Counted from the first letter of the stretch, positions 24,635 through 33,631 are shown. The stretch: DNA of 64,000 nt from Rhodobacteraceae bacterium (ex Bugula neritina AB1) (GCA_001730095.1 MDLF01000067.1:49769-113768); one strand, 5' to 3'. Program-made: numbers and translations. The notes: a model not told the origin generated them from the letters alone.

Positions 24635-26053
24635 TTAGGTGATCCTCCCCCCCCACAAGTCGTATTCCCCGGCCTCATCCACCTTGACTGTCACCAGATC
24701 ACCCGCCTGCAACCCGTCCGTTCCCTCATCAATGAACAGGTTGCCGTCGATCTCCGGCGCGTCAGCCTTGGTGCGGCAGGTGGCGATGCCGTCCTCGTCG
24801 ATGTCGTCCACGATCACCTGCAGGGTCTGGCCGACCTTGGCCGCCAGCTTGGCCTCGGAAATCGCCTGGGCCTTCTCCATGAACCGCTCCCAGCGCTCCT
24901 GCTTCAGCTCTTCCGGCACATGGTCCGGCAGGTCGTTCGACCGCGCGCCGTCGACGTTTTCGTATTTGAAGCAGCCGACCCGGTCCAGCTGGGCCTCGTC
25001 CATCCAGTCGAGCAGATGTTGGAACTCTGCCTCTGTTTCGCCGGGGAAGCCGACGATGAAGGTAGAGCGCAGGGTGATATCCGGGCAGATGTCGCGCCAG
25101 GCGTTGATTTCATCCAGCGTCTTGGTCGCCGCCGCCGGGCGGGCCATGCGGCGCAGCACATCCGGGTGGGCGTGCTGGAAGGGGATGTCCAGATAGGGCA
25201 GCAGCGCATTGTCAGGATCCGCCATCAGCGGCACCAGGTCGCGCACAAAGGGATAGGGATAGACATAATGCAGTCGCACCCACAGCTCATCCGCCGGCGC
25301 CAGCTTGCCCAGTTCACGGCTGAGATCCTGAATGTGGCTGCGCACCTCGCCGTCTTTCCAGGGATGCGTGGAGTATCTACGGTCCAGCCCGTAGGCGGAG
25401 GTGTCCTGGCTGATCACCAGCAGCTCGCGCACACCTGCATCCACCAGCCTCGAAGCCTCGCGTAGCACCGCATGCACCGGGCGCGACGCCAGAAGCCCGC
25501 GCATATCCGGGATGATGCAGAACTTGCACTTGTGGTTGCAGCCCTCTGAAATCTTCAGGTAGCTGAAATGCCGTGGAGTGAGCTTCACGCCCGCCGCGGG
25601 CAGCAGGTCCACATAAGGGTTGGGGCTGGGCGGCACTGCGGAATGCACCGCGTCCAGCACCTGTTCATACTGATGCGGGCCGGTCACCGCGTGGATGCGC
25701 GGGTGATGCTCGCGGATGTAGTCCGGCTCGGCGCCAAGGCAGCCGGTGACAATGACCTTACCGTTTTCCTTCAGCGCTTCGCCGATCGCCTCCAGGCTTT
25801 CGGCCTTGGCACTGTCCAGAAAACCGCAGGTGTTGACGATCACCGCATCGGCGCCCGCGTAGTCAGGAGAGATCCCGTACCCTTCGGCGCGCAACCGGGT
25901 CAGGATCCGTTCGCTGTCCACCAGCGCCTTGGGACAGCCGAGCGAGACCATGCCAAGGGTCGGCTGGCCGTCACGGGGTGTGTCGCGGAACTGCGGTTCC
26001 GGAGCAAGGTCAGGACGAAGGCTGGGCGGGTTGCTGGACGGGGAACTGGTCAT
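24635..26053 (-). CDS. rimO: Ribosomal protein S12 methylthiotransferase
   Basis: A 472-residue radical-SAM enzyme that adds a methylthio group to the conserved Asp of ribosomal protein S12. The N-terminal UPF0004 domain ([40 protein letters not shown]) supplies three cluster cysteines. The radical-SAM motif is [18 protein letters not shown] (CxxxCxxC). The C-terminal TRAM domain (about residues 405-470) ends [11 protein letters not shown], diagnostic of RimO rather than MiaB. A 35-residue Pro/Ser-rich N-terminal extension may be overcalled; no better start is obvious. It is flanked on both sides by copies of a short sequence related to the neighbouring nuclease-like gene. Confidence 0.95.
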   Translation of the reverse strand: MTSSPSSNPPSLRPDLAPEPQFRDTPRDGQPTLGMVSLGCPKALVDSERILTRLRAEGYGISPDYAGADAVIVNTCGFLDSAKAESLEAIGEALKENGKVIVTGCLGAEPDYIREHHPRIHAVTGPHQYEQVLDAVHSAVPPSPNPYVDLLPAAGVKLTPRHFSYLKISEGCNHKCKFCIIPDMRGLLASRPVHAVLREASRLVDAGVRELLVISQDTSAYGLDRRYSTHPWKDGEVRSHIQDLSRELGKLAPADELWVRLHYVYPYPFVRDLVPLMADPDNALLPYLDIPFQHAHPDVLRRMARPAAATKTLDEINAWRDICPDITLRSTFIVGFPGETEAEFQHLLDWMDEAQLDRVGCFKYENVDGARSNDLPDHVPEELKQERWERFMEKAQAISEAKLAAKVGQTLQVIVDDIDEDGIATCRTKADAPEIDGNLFIDEGTDGLQAGDLVTVKVDEAGEYDLWGGRIT

Positions 26054-26280
26054 CCGCGCGCATATATCAGGAATGCGGCAGGAGGCAAGGAAAACAGGGG
26101 GTGCTAGCCGTGCACCGCTTGCATCCCTTTACACCGCGAAGGCGCAAATTCCCTTTGCCCGGCAACAGGCCGGGCGGCGCCCGACCTGCGCATCAGACCG
26201 AAAGCTATTTCTGGCAAAACGAGAAGGCGCGGCCCTCCGCTAAGTGTGGCAGGTGGTGTCCAAAAAGCCCGCAGCATTTT

Positions 26281-27633
26281 TTACTGCGCCCGCAGTGCTT
26301 CCACCTCAGCTTCCTCTTCAATTGACTGGACACTGGCGTCCGTTTGTGGCTCTCGGATTCTTGGTGCAGGTTTCCTCCAAGATGAAAGATCTTGGCCAAT
26401 ATCGCGATAGAACTTTGGGATAATCTCCTCAAGCTCTGCAATAAATTTCGTTTGCTGAGTGAATTTTGCCCCCAACCGCTTTGCTACATAGATATGAAAA
26501 CTGACGACTTGGAGCCCATTTTTGTCCTTTTCACAGAGATCAGGATCAGAAATCAGTTCAACCACAGGAAACTGAGTGTCTTCACTGCGGCCTGGCCAAG
26601 TCATTCGAACAAAGAGATCATCATTGACCTCGTTCTTCAACTGGCGGAGCAGCCAATTCAATCGTGCCTTAGATGACTTCTTATCTTCGGGTGCTCTGAT
26701 CGTCATCCCTGCTTCAATCGTCCGGCGATTTAGATCCGCCACGACTTCCAAATTTGCCGCAGCATCTGGTATTTCAAAGCTGACCTGCAGTTGGTGATCT
26801 TCTCTTAGCTGGTTCAATTCATCTTTGTGCCGGTCAGCTGGGTTCTTAGTATGTTTCCGATTCAAACGCTCTCTTACGCTTGTTTCCGTCTGCCTGCTTA
26901 AGATTAAAGACAGATCTTTAGTTTCCTGATGCCACGCTTCCAATACCGCAATCGCTTCTGAAGACTTTGCAAGTATCTTGCCTCCTGCGGAAACAAGCTT
27001 GTTCAGTTCGCTCCATTCTGGCGGCATGCGGTCGAATCCGCGAATACCTGCGCTTTCATGAGTTAAGAAGCGCCTCAATTCATTCAGCAACACACGCTGA
27101 TCGTTGTCGGCGACACCGTCATTACTGATCAGCAAGTCAACCGTTGTCAGAACGAACATCCATGACCAGTGGAAAACTGGGATCTTTGAGCGGCTTCTAC
27201 GGACTTCTTCCAGCGGATGGCTTGCAGGCAGGGTCGCAAACTGGTTGGAAATTGTTATGACACAGTCAATCCTGTTTTCCTTCGCCAGACTGCGATATTT
27301 TTCTATTTGCTCTGCAGTCAGGGGATTATTGCCAATCTTGGCTTCCACTATGGCTCGCCATTCTCGAGAACCGTTTCTCACGACGATCAACCCGTCAGGA
27401 CGATCTTTGCTCGCCTCCTTCTGACCATCAAAGACGACTTCCGTGAATGTTTCTACTGTGGTGCGCTTTCCTGTTCGTTGCCCCAAAGACGCCAACAACT
27501 CTGCAGCAAGCTCCTCAACTTTGGAGAGGCATGCCAAAATAATTGAGGTCGTCCGTCCCTCTTTGGAGTTATTGGACAGCACCGGGAAGAGGCGCGCAGG
27601 CTCCCCTTGTTTTAGATTTTCTGGTCTGTCCAT
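26281..27633 (-). CDS. PD-(D/E)XK nuclease-like protein of unknown role
   Basis: A 450-residue protein I cannot name. Its N-terminal third looks like a PD-(D/E)XK nuclease: Asp80 in RPDGLIVV, Glu97-x-Lys99 in IVEAKIGNN, and Gln109...Tyr113 in EQIEKY, the QxxxY arrangement of RecB/exonuclease-type folds. The rest is helical and charged (NRKHTKNPADRHKDELNQLRED), then a beta-rich region containing DDLFVRMTWPGRSED, and an acidic tail. The ATG at 27633 follows GGAGG by five bases; a TTG at 27645 is less likely. Base composition is visibly richer in A+T than the genes around it. It stands alone between rimO and DUF6455 genes. A DNA-degrading defence or stress protein is possible; that is inference. 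Confidence 0.65.
   Translation of the reverse strand: MDRPENLKQGEPARLFPVLSNNSKEGRTTSIILACLSKVEELAAELLASLGQRTGKRTTVETFTEVVFDGQKEASKDRPDGLIVVRNGSREWRAIVEAKIGNNPLTAEQIEKYRSLAKENRIDCVITISNQFATLPASHPLEEVRRSRSKIPVFHWSWMFVLTTVDLLISNDGVADNDQRVLLNELRRFLTHESAGIRGFDRMPPEWSELNKLVSAGGKILAKSSEAIAVLEAWHQETKDLSLILSRQTETSVRERLNRKHTKNPADRHKDELNQLREDHQLQVSFEIPDAAANLEVVADLNRRTIEAGMTIRAPEDKKSSKARLNWLLRQLKNEVNDDLFVRMTWPGRSEDTQFPVVELISDPDLCEKDKNGLQVVSFHIYVAKRLGAKFTQQTKFIAELEEIIPKFYRDIGQDLSSWRKPAPRIREPQTDASVQSIEEEAEVEALRAQ
26591..26620 (-). repeat. Inverted copy of 24578-24607 inside the nuclease-like gene
   Basis: Codes for DLFVRMTWPG in the nuclease-like protein; 28 of 30 bases match the reverse-strand fragment beyond rimO. 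Confidence 0.7.
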
Positions 27634-27834
27634 GATGCCCTCCAAGCCCCTCTTACAAGTTCAGTAAAGCCCTAGGGGCCACAATCCTGGAGTGATTTTG
27701 CACAACTTATAAGATAATGCAAAGATTGTGGTAGAACTGATCATTGTGGCGGAAATCTAAAAACGAACATTTCGCGCCCTGTCTGCTACGCTCTCTCCTA
27801 ACCTCAACCAGCCAGGCTTTATCCAGCCAATGGT

Positions 27835-28095
27835 TCAGACGCATCGGCCTTTCAGCTGCATCAGCTGGTCGGCGTTGCAGCAGCCCGGCATCGGAGCCTG
27901 TGCCTGTTCATTGGACGCCAGAAAGGCCTCACATCGGTTCGGCGCAGCACAGGCACGGCAGCGGGTGATCATTGCCGCCCAGTCCTCGTGGCTGATTTCA
28001 CCCAATGCAAATTCTGCAGACAGATCAACACCAACGGCCCGGCTCATCCCGGCCATCAAGCGCAGATGAAACAGAGGATCACCCAATGGCTTCAT
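27835..28095 (-). CDS. DUF6455-like small Cys-rich protein (copy 1)
   Basis: An 86-residue protein (from ATG 28095, preceded by AGGAG at eight bases; a GTG at 28113 overlapping the upstream stop is the alternative). It has the helical opening PLGDPLFHLRLMAGMSRAVGVDL and a Cys cluster RCRACAAPNRCEAFL...PGCCN. The upstream neighbour has the same plan, so they are tandem paralogues. This resembles the DUF6455 family of Rhodobacterales, whose function is unknown. The CxxC-C-C pattern suggests zinc or iron-sulfur binding. Confidence 0.7.
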   Translation of the reverse strand: MKPLGDPLFHLRLMAGMSRAVGVDLSAEFALGEISHEDWAAMITRCRACAAPNRCEAFLASNEQAQAPMPGCCNADQLMQLKGRCV

Positions 28096-28109
28096 AGTAT
28101 CCGCTCCTG

Positions 28110-28373
28110 TCACGCCTGCCGTTCGTTCAGATAGCCAAGCAAGTCACGGTTGCGGCAGAAATCCGGCGCGTCTGCTCCTGGGCGCGGCCCTTCTGCCATC
28201 CATTTTTGACACGCGCCGACACCGCCGCAGCGGGTGCAGCGCAGCACGGCCTCGGGGATTTCGTCGAAACGCAGGGTTCCGGCCACTGCCTCTTCCTCCA
28301 GATCCAGCCCAACGGTGCTGGCCATCCGGTCAAACAGTTCCGCGTGGGTTTTCAGTTTGGCTTCGGCGGTCAT
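28110..28373 (-). CDS. DUF6455-like small Cys-rich protein (copy 2)
   Basis: An 87-residue protein starting MTAEAKLKTHAELFDRMASTVGLDLEEE, with the Cys pattern RCTRCGGVGACQKWM...DFCRN matching its downstream paralogue. GGGGAA lies before the ATG at 28373; an upstream ATG at 28394 has no ribosome site. The two genes abut and should be co-transcribed. No known role; metal binding by the four conserved cysteines is likely from their spacing. Confidence 0.7.
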   Translation of the reverse strand: MTAEAKLKTHAELFDRMASTVGLDLEEEAVAGTLRFDEIPEAVLRCTRCGGVGACQKWMAEGPRPGADAPDFCRNRDLLGYLNERQA

Positions 28374-28462
28374 CGTGCAATTCCCCGTAATCATGCATTA
28401 CAGGGGCAGCTTAGTCGCAGACCGAAAGACCGGATTTGACACAGGTCAATCAGCGGCACATT

Positions 28463-28855
28463 TCACGCGGTCTTGCCGGTCTGCCGCTCCAGATAGGTGC
28501 GCACCGCGTCCTGAACCCGGCGAAACCGGTCGCCGCCCAGCTTCTTGCCGCCGTACCAGCGGGTCACGATGATGATGTGGTCCTTGAGCCCCTCGCGTTC
28601 CATCATGCGCAGGATCACCATGCCGGCGCCGGACTCGCCGTCGTCGGCCTTCAGCCCGCCAGAGGGCAGCATCGCGGCCCAGGTGTTATGGGTGGCCTTG
28701 GCATAAGCGCGTTCAGTCTTCAGCGCCGCTAGAACCGCATCAACGTCCTCGCGCGAGGCAACCTGTGCACCGCTCACAGCGTATTTCGAACCGCGGTCGG
28801 TCAGCACCACGCCGAGCTTTTCCAGCACGGGAACAGAGGGGTCTTCGGCTGCCAT
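28463..28855 (-). CDS. YigZ/IMPACT N-terminal-like family protein
   Basis: A 130-residue protein with the UPF0029/IMPACT core: KTERAYAKATHNTWAAML, DDGESGAGMVILRMMEREGLKDHIIIVTRWYGGKKLGG. Typical YigZ proteins are about 200 aa, so this is a short version lacking the C-terminal domain, as in some Alphaproteobacteria. The IMPACT family interacts with Gcn-type translational stress factors in eukaryotes; the bacterial role is unclear. It follows the M48 protease gene by two bases and is probably co-transcribed. Confidence 0.85.
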   Translation of the reverse strand: MAAEDPSVPVLEKLGVVLTDRGSKYAVSGAQVASREDVDAVLAALKTERAYAKATHNTWAAMLPSGGLKADDGESGAGMVILRMMEREGLKDHIIIVTRWYGGKKLGGDRFRRVQDAVRTYLERQTGKTA

Positions 28856-28857
28856 GG

Positions 28858-29571
28858 TCAGTTCAAATTGTGGCGCGCAATAGTTGCCTGCACCACCTGC
28901 ACCCGGTCCGGGTTGGCCGGGTGGGTGCCCAGGAACCGGTCGCCCGGGTCCGGCAGCCGGTTGAAGAAGCGCACGCCGATGCTGGGCCGATAGCCAGCCT
29001 TATGTGTGATGATGGTGCCCAGTTCATCCGCTTCCAACTCGAAGTCCTTGGAATAGCTGCGGGAGCCGACAAAGCCGCCAACATCCTGGGCGGTGGAAAC
29101 AGTGGCGGCGCTGCCGCCAACCAGCGCGGTGATCAGCCCGGCCCCGACGCTGACCAGCGCCGAGTTCTGCGCCTGCCGCGCCAGATGGCCACGGATGTGG
29201 TGGGCGGCTTCATGCGACATCACAAAGGCCAGCTCGTCATGATTGGCAATCTGCCCCAGCATCCGCCGGGTGAAGGTGATCACCGGGCGGCCGTCGCGTT
29301 GCAGGCTTTGATAGGCATTGGGGGCTGCGTTCGGGTCCGGATCGATGCGGATCAGAAAATCGCAGTTCAAACCCTGGGTGCGGCTGCGGCATTCGCGCTC
29401 CGCCACTGGCTCCACCCGGCGACTGACGGCGGCAAAGGCGCCCTGCACCTCCCCCGGCGCCAGCCCTTTGACCGGCTGCCGCTGTGCGGTCGGAACGGGT
29501 TGCGGCGCGGGCTCCGCCACCATGTTGCAAGCGCTGGTAGCAAGGGCAATGAGACACATAAAACGGCGCAT
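28858..29571 (-). CDS. M48-family metallopeptidase, probable lipoprotein
   Basis: A 237-residue zinc protease. MRRFMCLIALATSACNMV gives a signal peptide with a weak lipobox before Cys15. The zinc motif HEAAH is at residues 120-124 (FVMSHEAAHHIRGH), and the downstream ligand Glu is in YSKDFELEADELG. RFLGTHPANPDRV matches the C-terminal M48 consensus. The ATG at 29571 follows AAAGGA by seven bases. Such periplasmic M48 proteases (BepA/LoiP-like) degrade or assist misfolded outer-membrane proteins. All catalytic residues are present. Confidence 0.88.
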   Translation of the reverse strand: MRRFMCLIALATSACNMVAEPAPQPVPTAQRQPVKGLAPGEVQGAFAAVSRRVEPVAERECRSRTQGLNCDFLIRIDPDPNAAPNAYQSLQRDGRPVITFTRRMLGQIANHDELAFVMSHEAAHHIRGHLARQAQNSALVSVGAGLITALVGGSAATVSTAQDVGGFVGSRSYSKDFELEADELGTIITHKAGYRPSIGVRFFNRLPDPGDRFLGTHPANPDRVQVVQATIARHNLN

Positions 29572-29720
29572 GGCACATCCTTTTGCAAATCGCCTGCACT
29601 CTACCGTGCACACGCGGGGAATGGCAATTGCCCGGCAGCGGATCCTTGCCGCGGGGCCCTGATGAACACCAATGTTTGCAAGCTCTTGCCAGCAGCCGCG
29701 TCCCGGTGCAGGCTGGAGGT

Positions 29721-29960
29721 ATGTTTACCATCGAACATGAATTTGACTCGACGGTCATCACCCTGGTGGACGAGGACAGCACCCCGCTCAACGAGGATGT
29801 GATCATCAATTCCTTTGCTGAATGCGTGACGGTCGAGCAATACGACTCACGCACCGACAGCATGCATAAAATCACCCTCTCGCACATTCAGGTGCGGGAC
29901 TTGGCCGCCGCGCTGGACCTGCCTGAAGGCGTCTACAGGCTGGTGGCTGACGACAAATAG
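29721..29960 (+). CDS. Conserved small acidic hypothetical protein
   Basis: A 79-residue frame beginning MFTIEHEFDSTVITLVDEDSTPLNEDVIINSF. It has an acidic composition with alternating hydrophobic residues, suggesting a small beta-rich fold. GGAGG lies only one base before the ATG, so translation may use the in-frame GTG at 29706. It diverges from the M48 protease gene. I do not recognise a family with certainty. Confidence 0.6.
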   Translation: MFTIEHEFDSTVITLVDEDSTPLNEDVIINSFAECVTVEQYDSRTDSMHKITLSHIQVRDLAAALDLPEGVYRLVADDK

Positions 29961-29989
29961 TCAACGGTCTGCCAATCTGCAGGTTGCTG

Positions 29990-30271
29990 TCAGGCCGGAC
30001 CGGTGTAGACAAACAGCTTGCTGCGGGAGGTTGAACCGTGGCGCAGCTCCAGATTCGAAGCTGCGGCACCCATGGCCTGCGCCAGCAGCTGGCGGACGGC
30101 ACCGTTTGCCTTGCCGTTTTCTGGTGCCGCCGTGACGAATATCTTCAGATAGCCGCTCGCCTGCACAATCGCATTGCGGCCCGCCTTGGGCGCAACCCGG
30201 ACTGCAATCTCCATGCCTGGCATACGCAAATGGCTCAGATCCGGCAGGTCTCTCTTCTTTGGCTTTCCCAT
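29990..30271 (-). CDS. DUF167 (YggU-like) family protein
   Basis: A 93-residue member of the YggU/DUF167 family: EIAVRVAPKAGRNAIV, LKIFVTAAPENGKANGAVRQLLAQAMG and LRHGSTSRSKLFVY are textbook family blocks. The start is placed at MGKPKKRD (ATG 30271) because the upstream reading has no family similarity. Function unknown across bacteria. It converges with the small gene at 29721. Confidence 0.88.
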   Translation of the reverse strand: MGKPKKRDLPDLSHLRMPGMEIAVRVAPKAGRNAIVQASGYLKIFVTAAPENGKANGAVRQLLAQAMGAAASNLELRHGSTSRSKLFVYTGPA

Positions 30272-30469
30272 ACCGCCGCATATGAACTGGGCGCAGCAAA
30301 ATTTCCATAGACAATGGCGCCGATCCGCCGCTCTCTCACCGGCTGAAAACCCCAGCTCGCCGCCCTGCTGCAATCACGGCACACTTGTGGCCCGCAGGGC
30401 CTTTTACCTCTTGAAATAACATCCCAAGCTGCCGAGATAGGCAGCAAAAGATGTAAAAAGGTTTCACAT

Positions 30470-31048
30470 ATGCCTGCACGCAATGACGCAGCCCTTGAAT
30501 TCCTGCTGTCGCGCCGCTCGCGCCCGGCCAAAACACTGGTGGCGCCCGCGCCTGCGCGGGATCAGCTGCTGCCGATCCTGACCGCCGCCGCCCGCACGCC
30601 CGATCATGGCAAGCTGCAGCCCTGGCGTTTCATCGTGGTTGAAAAGGCCGCAATGGGACGGCTGGCCGGTCTGACCGAGGAAACCGGTCGACGCCTGGGC
30701 AAAATCCCCGAAGATATCGCCAAAGGCCGCAGCCAGTTTGACCAGAGCCAACTGGCCGTGGTGGTGGTCGAAGTGCAGAAAAAGAGCCCCAAGATTCCGG
30801 CTGTTGAACAGACGTATTCGGCCGGCGCCGTCTGCCTGGCACTGCTGAATGCGGCGCTGGCGGCGGGCTGGGGCGCCAATTGGCTCAGCGGCTGGGCCAG
30901 CCATGACCGCGATTTCTGCAAAGCGGCTTTCGGCCTGGCTGAGAACGAGCGTATCGCCGGCATCGTCCACATCGCCACCGAAAGCTCCGCCCCGCCGGAA
31001 CGTCCGCGCCCGGACCTGGACGCCATCACCACCTGGATGACCGCATGA
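30470..31048 (+). CDS. Nitroreductase-family flavoprotein (YdjA-like)
   Basis: A 192-residue FMN-dependent nitroreductase-family protein: LEFLLSRRSRPAKTL for flavin phosphate contacts, AARTPDHGKLQPWRFIVVE (the YdjA-type PDHGxLxPWRF motif), and GAVCLALLNAALAAGWGANWLSGW in the dimer core. Cofactor residues appear intact. AAAAAGG precedes the ATG. It overlaps the next gene by four bases (ATGA). The substrate is unknown; reduction of nitro compounds or quinones with NAD(P)H is the family theme. Confidence 0.88.
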   Translation: MPARNDAALEFLLSRRSRPAKTLVAPAPARDQLLPILTAAARTPDHGKLQPWRFIVVEKAAMGRLAGLTEETGRRLGKIPEDIAKGRSQFDQSQLAVVVVEVQKKSPKIPAVEQTYSAGAVCLALLNAALAAGWGANWLSGWASHDRDFCKAAFGLAENERIAGIVHIATESSAPPERPRPDLDAITTWMTA

Positions 31049-31734
31049 TCTTCTCTGCCTTCTTCAAGACACTCGGCCAAACCGGTGATCCGCGTTTCCG
31101 CAAGGTGCTGTTTCTGGGGCTGGGCCTCAGCGTCGCGCTGCTGTTTGCCGCCTATGCGGCCTTCCTGATGCTGATCCAGTGGCTGGCCGGGCCGGAAGTG
31201 ACACTGCCCGTTCTGGGCAAGGTCACCTGGATCGATGACCTGCTGTCGTTCGGTTCGCTGTTCTTCATGCTGTTCCTGTCCATCTTCCTGATGGTGCCGG
31301 TGGCCTCGGCGATCACCTCAATGTTCCTGGATGAGGTCGCTCAGGCGGTGGAGGACAAACACTATCCCGCCCTGCCCCCGGCTGCCAAAGTGCCGTTCTG
31401 GGACGCGGTCCGGGACACGGTGAACTTCTTGGGCCTGCTGATTGCAGCCAACGTTCTGGCGCTGCTTCTCTATGCGCTGTTTCCGCCTGCGGCCCCGTTC
31501 ATCTTCTGGGGGCTGAACGGCTTCCTCCTGGGCCGGGAGTATTTCACCCTGGCCGCCGCACGCCGCGTCGGCACCGCCGAAGCCAAGAAGCTGCGCCGTC
31601 GCCATTCCGCAACCATCTGGGCCGCGGGCACGTTGATGGCGATGCCGCTGTCTGTGCCGCTGCTGAACCTGGCGATTCCGATCCTCGGCGCGGCCACGTT
31701 CACCCATATCTATCACGCGCTATCGCGCAGATAG
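31045..31734 (+). CDS. EI24-domain (CysZ-like) membrane protein
   Basis: A 229-residue inner-membrane protein with four hydrophobic regions and the EI24 hallmarks LDEVAQAVEDKHYPALPPA and FIFWGLNGFLLGREYFTLAAARRVG. The fold is shared with CysZ, a sulfate transporter, but the sequence is too far for that assignment. Translation is coupled to the nitroreductase gene by an ATGA overlap. A palindromic repeat follows the stop. Confidence 0.85.
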   Translation: MIFSAFFKTLGQTGDPRFRKVLFLGLGLSVALLFAAYAAFLMLIQWLAGPEVTLPVLGKVTWIDDLLSFGSLFFMLFLSIFLMVPVASAITSMFLDEVAQAVEDKHYPALPPAAKVPFWDAVRDTVNFLGLLIAANVLALLLYALFPPAAPFIFWGLNGFLLGREYFTLAAARRVGTAEAKKLRRRHSATIWAAGTLMAMPLSVPLLNLAIPILGAATFTHIYHALSRR

Positions 31735-31744
31735 GAGCGCAACC

Positions 31745-31783
31745 GCGCCGCGCGCCAGCGCGGCGCCACGCCCAACGGAGAGG
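31745..31783. repeat. REP-like palindromic repeat, copy A
   Basis: GCGCCGCG at 31745-31752 pairs with CGCGGCGC at 31759-31766; the tail GCCCAACGGAGAGG is shared exactly with copy B near 33897-33910. It may also stop transcription after the EI24 gene. Confidence 0.6.
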
Positions 31784-31850
31784 GCTGCATGTCAATGCAG
31801 TCAAAACCGGCGGGAGAGCCTGACTGCCCGGAAAACCGGAAATGACAGGC

Positions 31851-32126
31851 TTACTGCTGCTCGGGAAGCATTCCCATCCAGTCAAAATCCCGGACCGAAA
31901 TCACACCAGACAGAATGATGCCGCAGATGACGGCCCACAGCAGTGCGGCCACCCCGGTGGTGATCCAGGCTTTCTGCTTCAAAAAATGCTGTTCCGGTGC
32001 GCCTGCATGGGTTCCGGGCACCACCTCTCCCTTGTCGCCCTGCGTCTCGAGCCGGATCGGAATGACCACCAGAAAGGTCATGAACCAGATCACCGCATAA
32101 AGAACGATCGCAGATGTAACGCCCAT
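31851..32126 (-). CDS. DUF1467-family small membrane protein
   Basis: A 91-residue protein with two transmembrane helices (SAIVLYAVIWFMTFLVVIPIRL and WITTGVAALLWAVICGIILSGVI) joined by a polar loop (ETQGDKGEVVPGTHAGAPEQHFLKQK). This is the DUF1467 pattern of Alphaproteobacteria, commonly found next to methylmalonyl-CoA epimerase as here. Function unknown. Confidence 0.88.
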   Translation of the reverse strand: MGVTSAIVLYAVIWFMTFLVVIPIRLETQGDKGEVVPGTHAGAPEQHFLKQKAWITTGVAALLWAVICGIILSGVISVRDFDWMGMLPEQQ

Positions 32127-32183
32127 GGCTCAGGCCTCCAGTGGTTTCCCCTACCCCGCAGCCGGGACAGGGTGCTCTTACTC

Positions 32184-32588
<405 letters not shown>

Positions 32589-32705
32589 CTCTGTTGTGCT
32601 CCTCTCACAAACATTCCTCCGCCGCGGTTATGGGGTCTTTGCTGCGCCGCGGCAAGTGCGCCAATCCGCACGGGCAGCAGCAGCCGGGCAGTGGCGCACG
32701 CGCCG

Positions 32706-32720
32706 TTAACGACTAATTAG
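32706..32720. promoter_or_regulatory. Near-consensus CtrA box before the response regulator
   Basis: TTAA at 32706-32709, seven bases, then TTAG at 32717-32720: one mismatch to the CtrA consensus TTAA-N7-TTAA. It sits 46 bp before the response-regulator ATG. Confidence 0.4.
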
Positions 32721-32766
32721 CCTCGAATCCCTAGCGTCGGAACATATCCCGCAAGGAGCATATGTT

Positions 32767-33486
32767 ATGGACGATTCGGAACTGTTTGCAGCGGCCCAGC
32801 GCCTGCCCACCACCCGCCGCCCGCTTTTGGGGCTGACCATTCTGGTCGTGGAAGACAGCCGCTTTGCCTGCGAAGCACTGCGCCTCCTGTGCCTGCGAAG
32901 CGGGGCCCGGATCCGACGCGCTGATTGCCTGAAATCCGCCCGGCGGCATCTTCAGGTCTACCGCCCGTCGGTGCTGATCGCTGATGTGGGCTTGCCGGAC
33001 GGCTCTGGCCTCGACTTGATTCGCGAACTGGCGGACGCCAGCCCGCGCCCCAGCGTGATCCTGGCCACCTCCGGAGACCTCAATATGGCGGATGCTGCAG
33101 TCGAAGCAGGGGCCGCAGGCTTCCTGGAAAAGCCAATCACTTCGCTGGCAGCCTTCCAGCAGGCGGTGCTGACAAACATGCCCGCCGACCGCCAACCCGC
33201 CGGGCCGCGCGCGCTTAACGATGAAACCGTAGAACCCGACCTGCTGGCCTATAGGGACGACATGGCCCATGCGGCCGAGGTGATGAACATGGATCAGGAA
33301 GAAAAGACCCTGGCCTATCTGGCGCAGTTCCTGGGCGGCGTTGCCCGCAGCGCAGGCGACCGGCCGCTGGCCGATGCCGCCGACCGCCTGGCCCGCTCAA
33401 GGCAGAAAGGCCAACCGTTGACCCAGGATGCCGCCACTCTGGCCGGCCTGGTACAGGAGCGGCTGCAGCGCCGCGCGGCTATCTGA
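32767..33486 (+). CDS. Response regulator with non-DNA-binding helical C-terminus
   Basis: A 239-residue protein. The receiver domain (about residues 22-140) keeps Glu29/Asp30, phosphoacceptor Asp73 (LIADVGLPDG), Thr101 (ATSGD) and Lys121 (LEKPI). The C-terminal 90 residues are helical (EVMNMDQEEKTLAYLAQFLGGVARSAGDRPLADAADRLARS) and resemble a histidine-phosphotransfer bundle or dimerisation region without an obvious phosphorylatable His, rather than a DNA-binding domain. AAGGAG precedes the ATG by eight bases. No kinase gene is nearby, so it is an orphan. A near-consensus CtrA box upstream suggests cell-cycle or motility-linked control. Confidence 0.82.
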   Translation: MDDSELFAAAQRLPTTRRPLLGLTILVVEDSRFACEALRLLCLRSGARIRRADCLKSARRHLQVYRPSVLIADVGLPDGSGLDLIRELADASPRPSVILATSGDLNMADAAVEAGAAGFLEKPITSLAAFQQAVLTNMPADRQPAGPRALNDETVEPDLLAYRDDMAHAAEVMNMDQEEKTLAYLAQFLGGVARSAGDRPLADAADRLARSRQKGQPLTQDAATLAGLVQERLQRRAAI

Positions 33487-33487
33487 C

Positions 33488-33631
33488 ATGGCCGAAGTGT
33501 ATCTCATTGCCCTCGCCACATTAATCATTGTGCTCTATGGTCAGGTCCGGCTGGAAGCCCGGACCATACGCCGCAACCGGACCAGCACTGCTGCGGGCCG
33601 CTCCCTGTTTCTGCAACGGCGCCAACAGTAG
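33488..33631 (+). CDS. Possible 47-residue single-span membrane protein
   Basis: MAEVYLIALATLIIVLYGQVRL, then a strongly basic tail (EARTIRRNRTSTAAGRSLFLQRRQQ). The ATG lies one base after the response-regulator stop (TGACATG), so translation could be coupled; there is no separate ribosome site. The N-out hydrophobic helix and positive tail are consistent with a small inner-membrane protein. Unrecognised. Confidence 0.4.
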   Translation: MAEVYLIALATLIIVLYGQVRLEARTIRRNRTSTAAGRSLFLQRRQQ

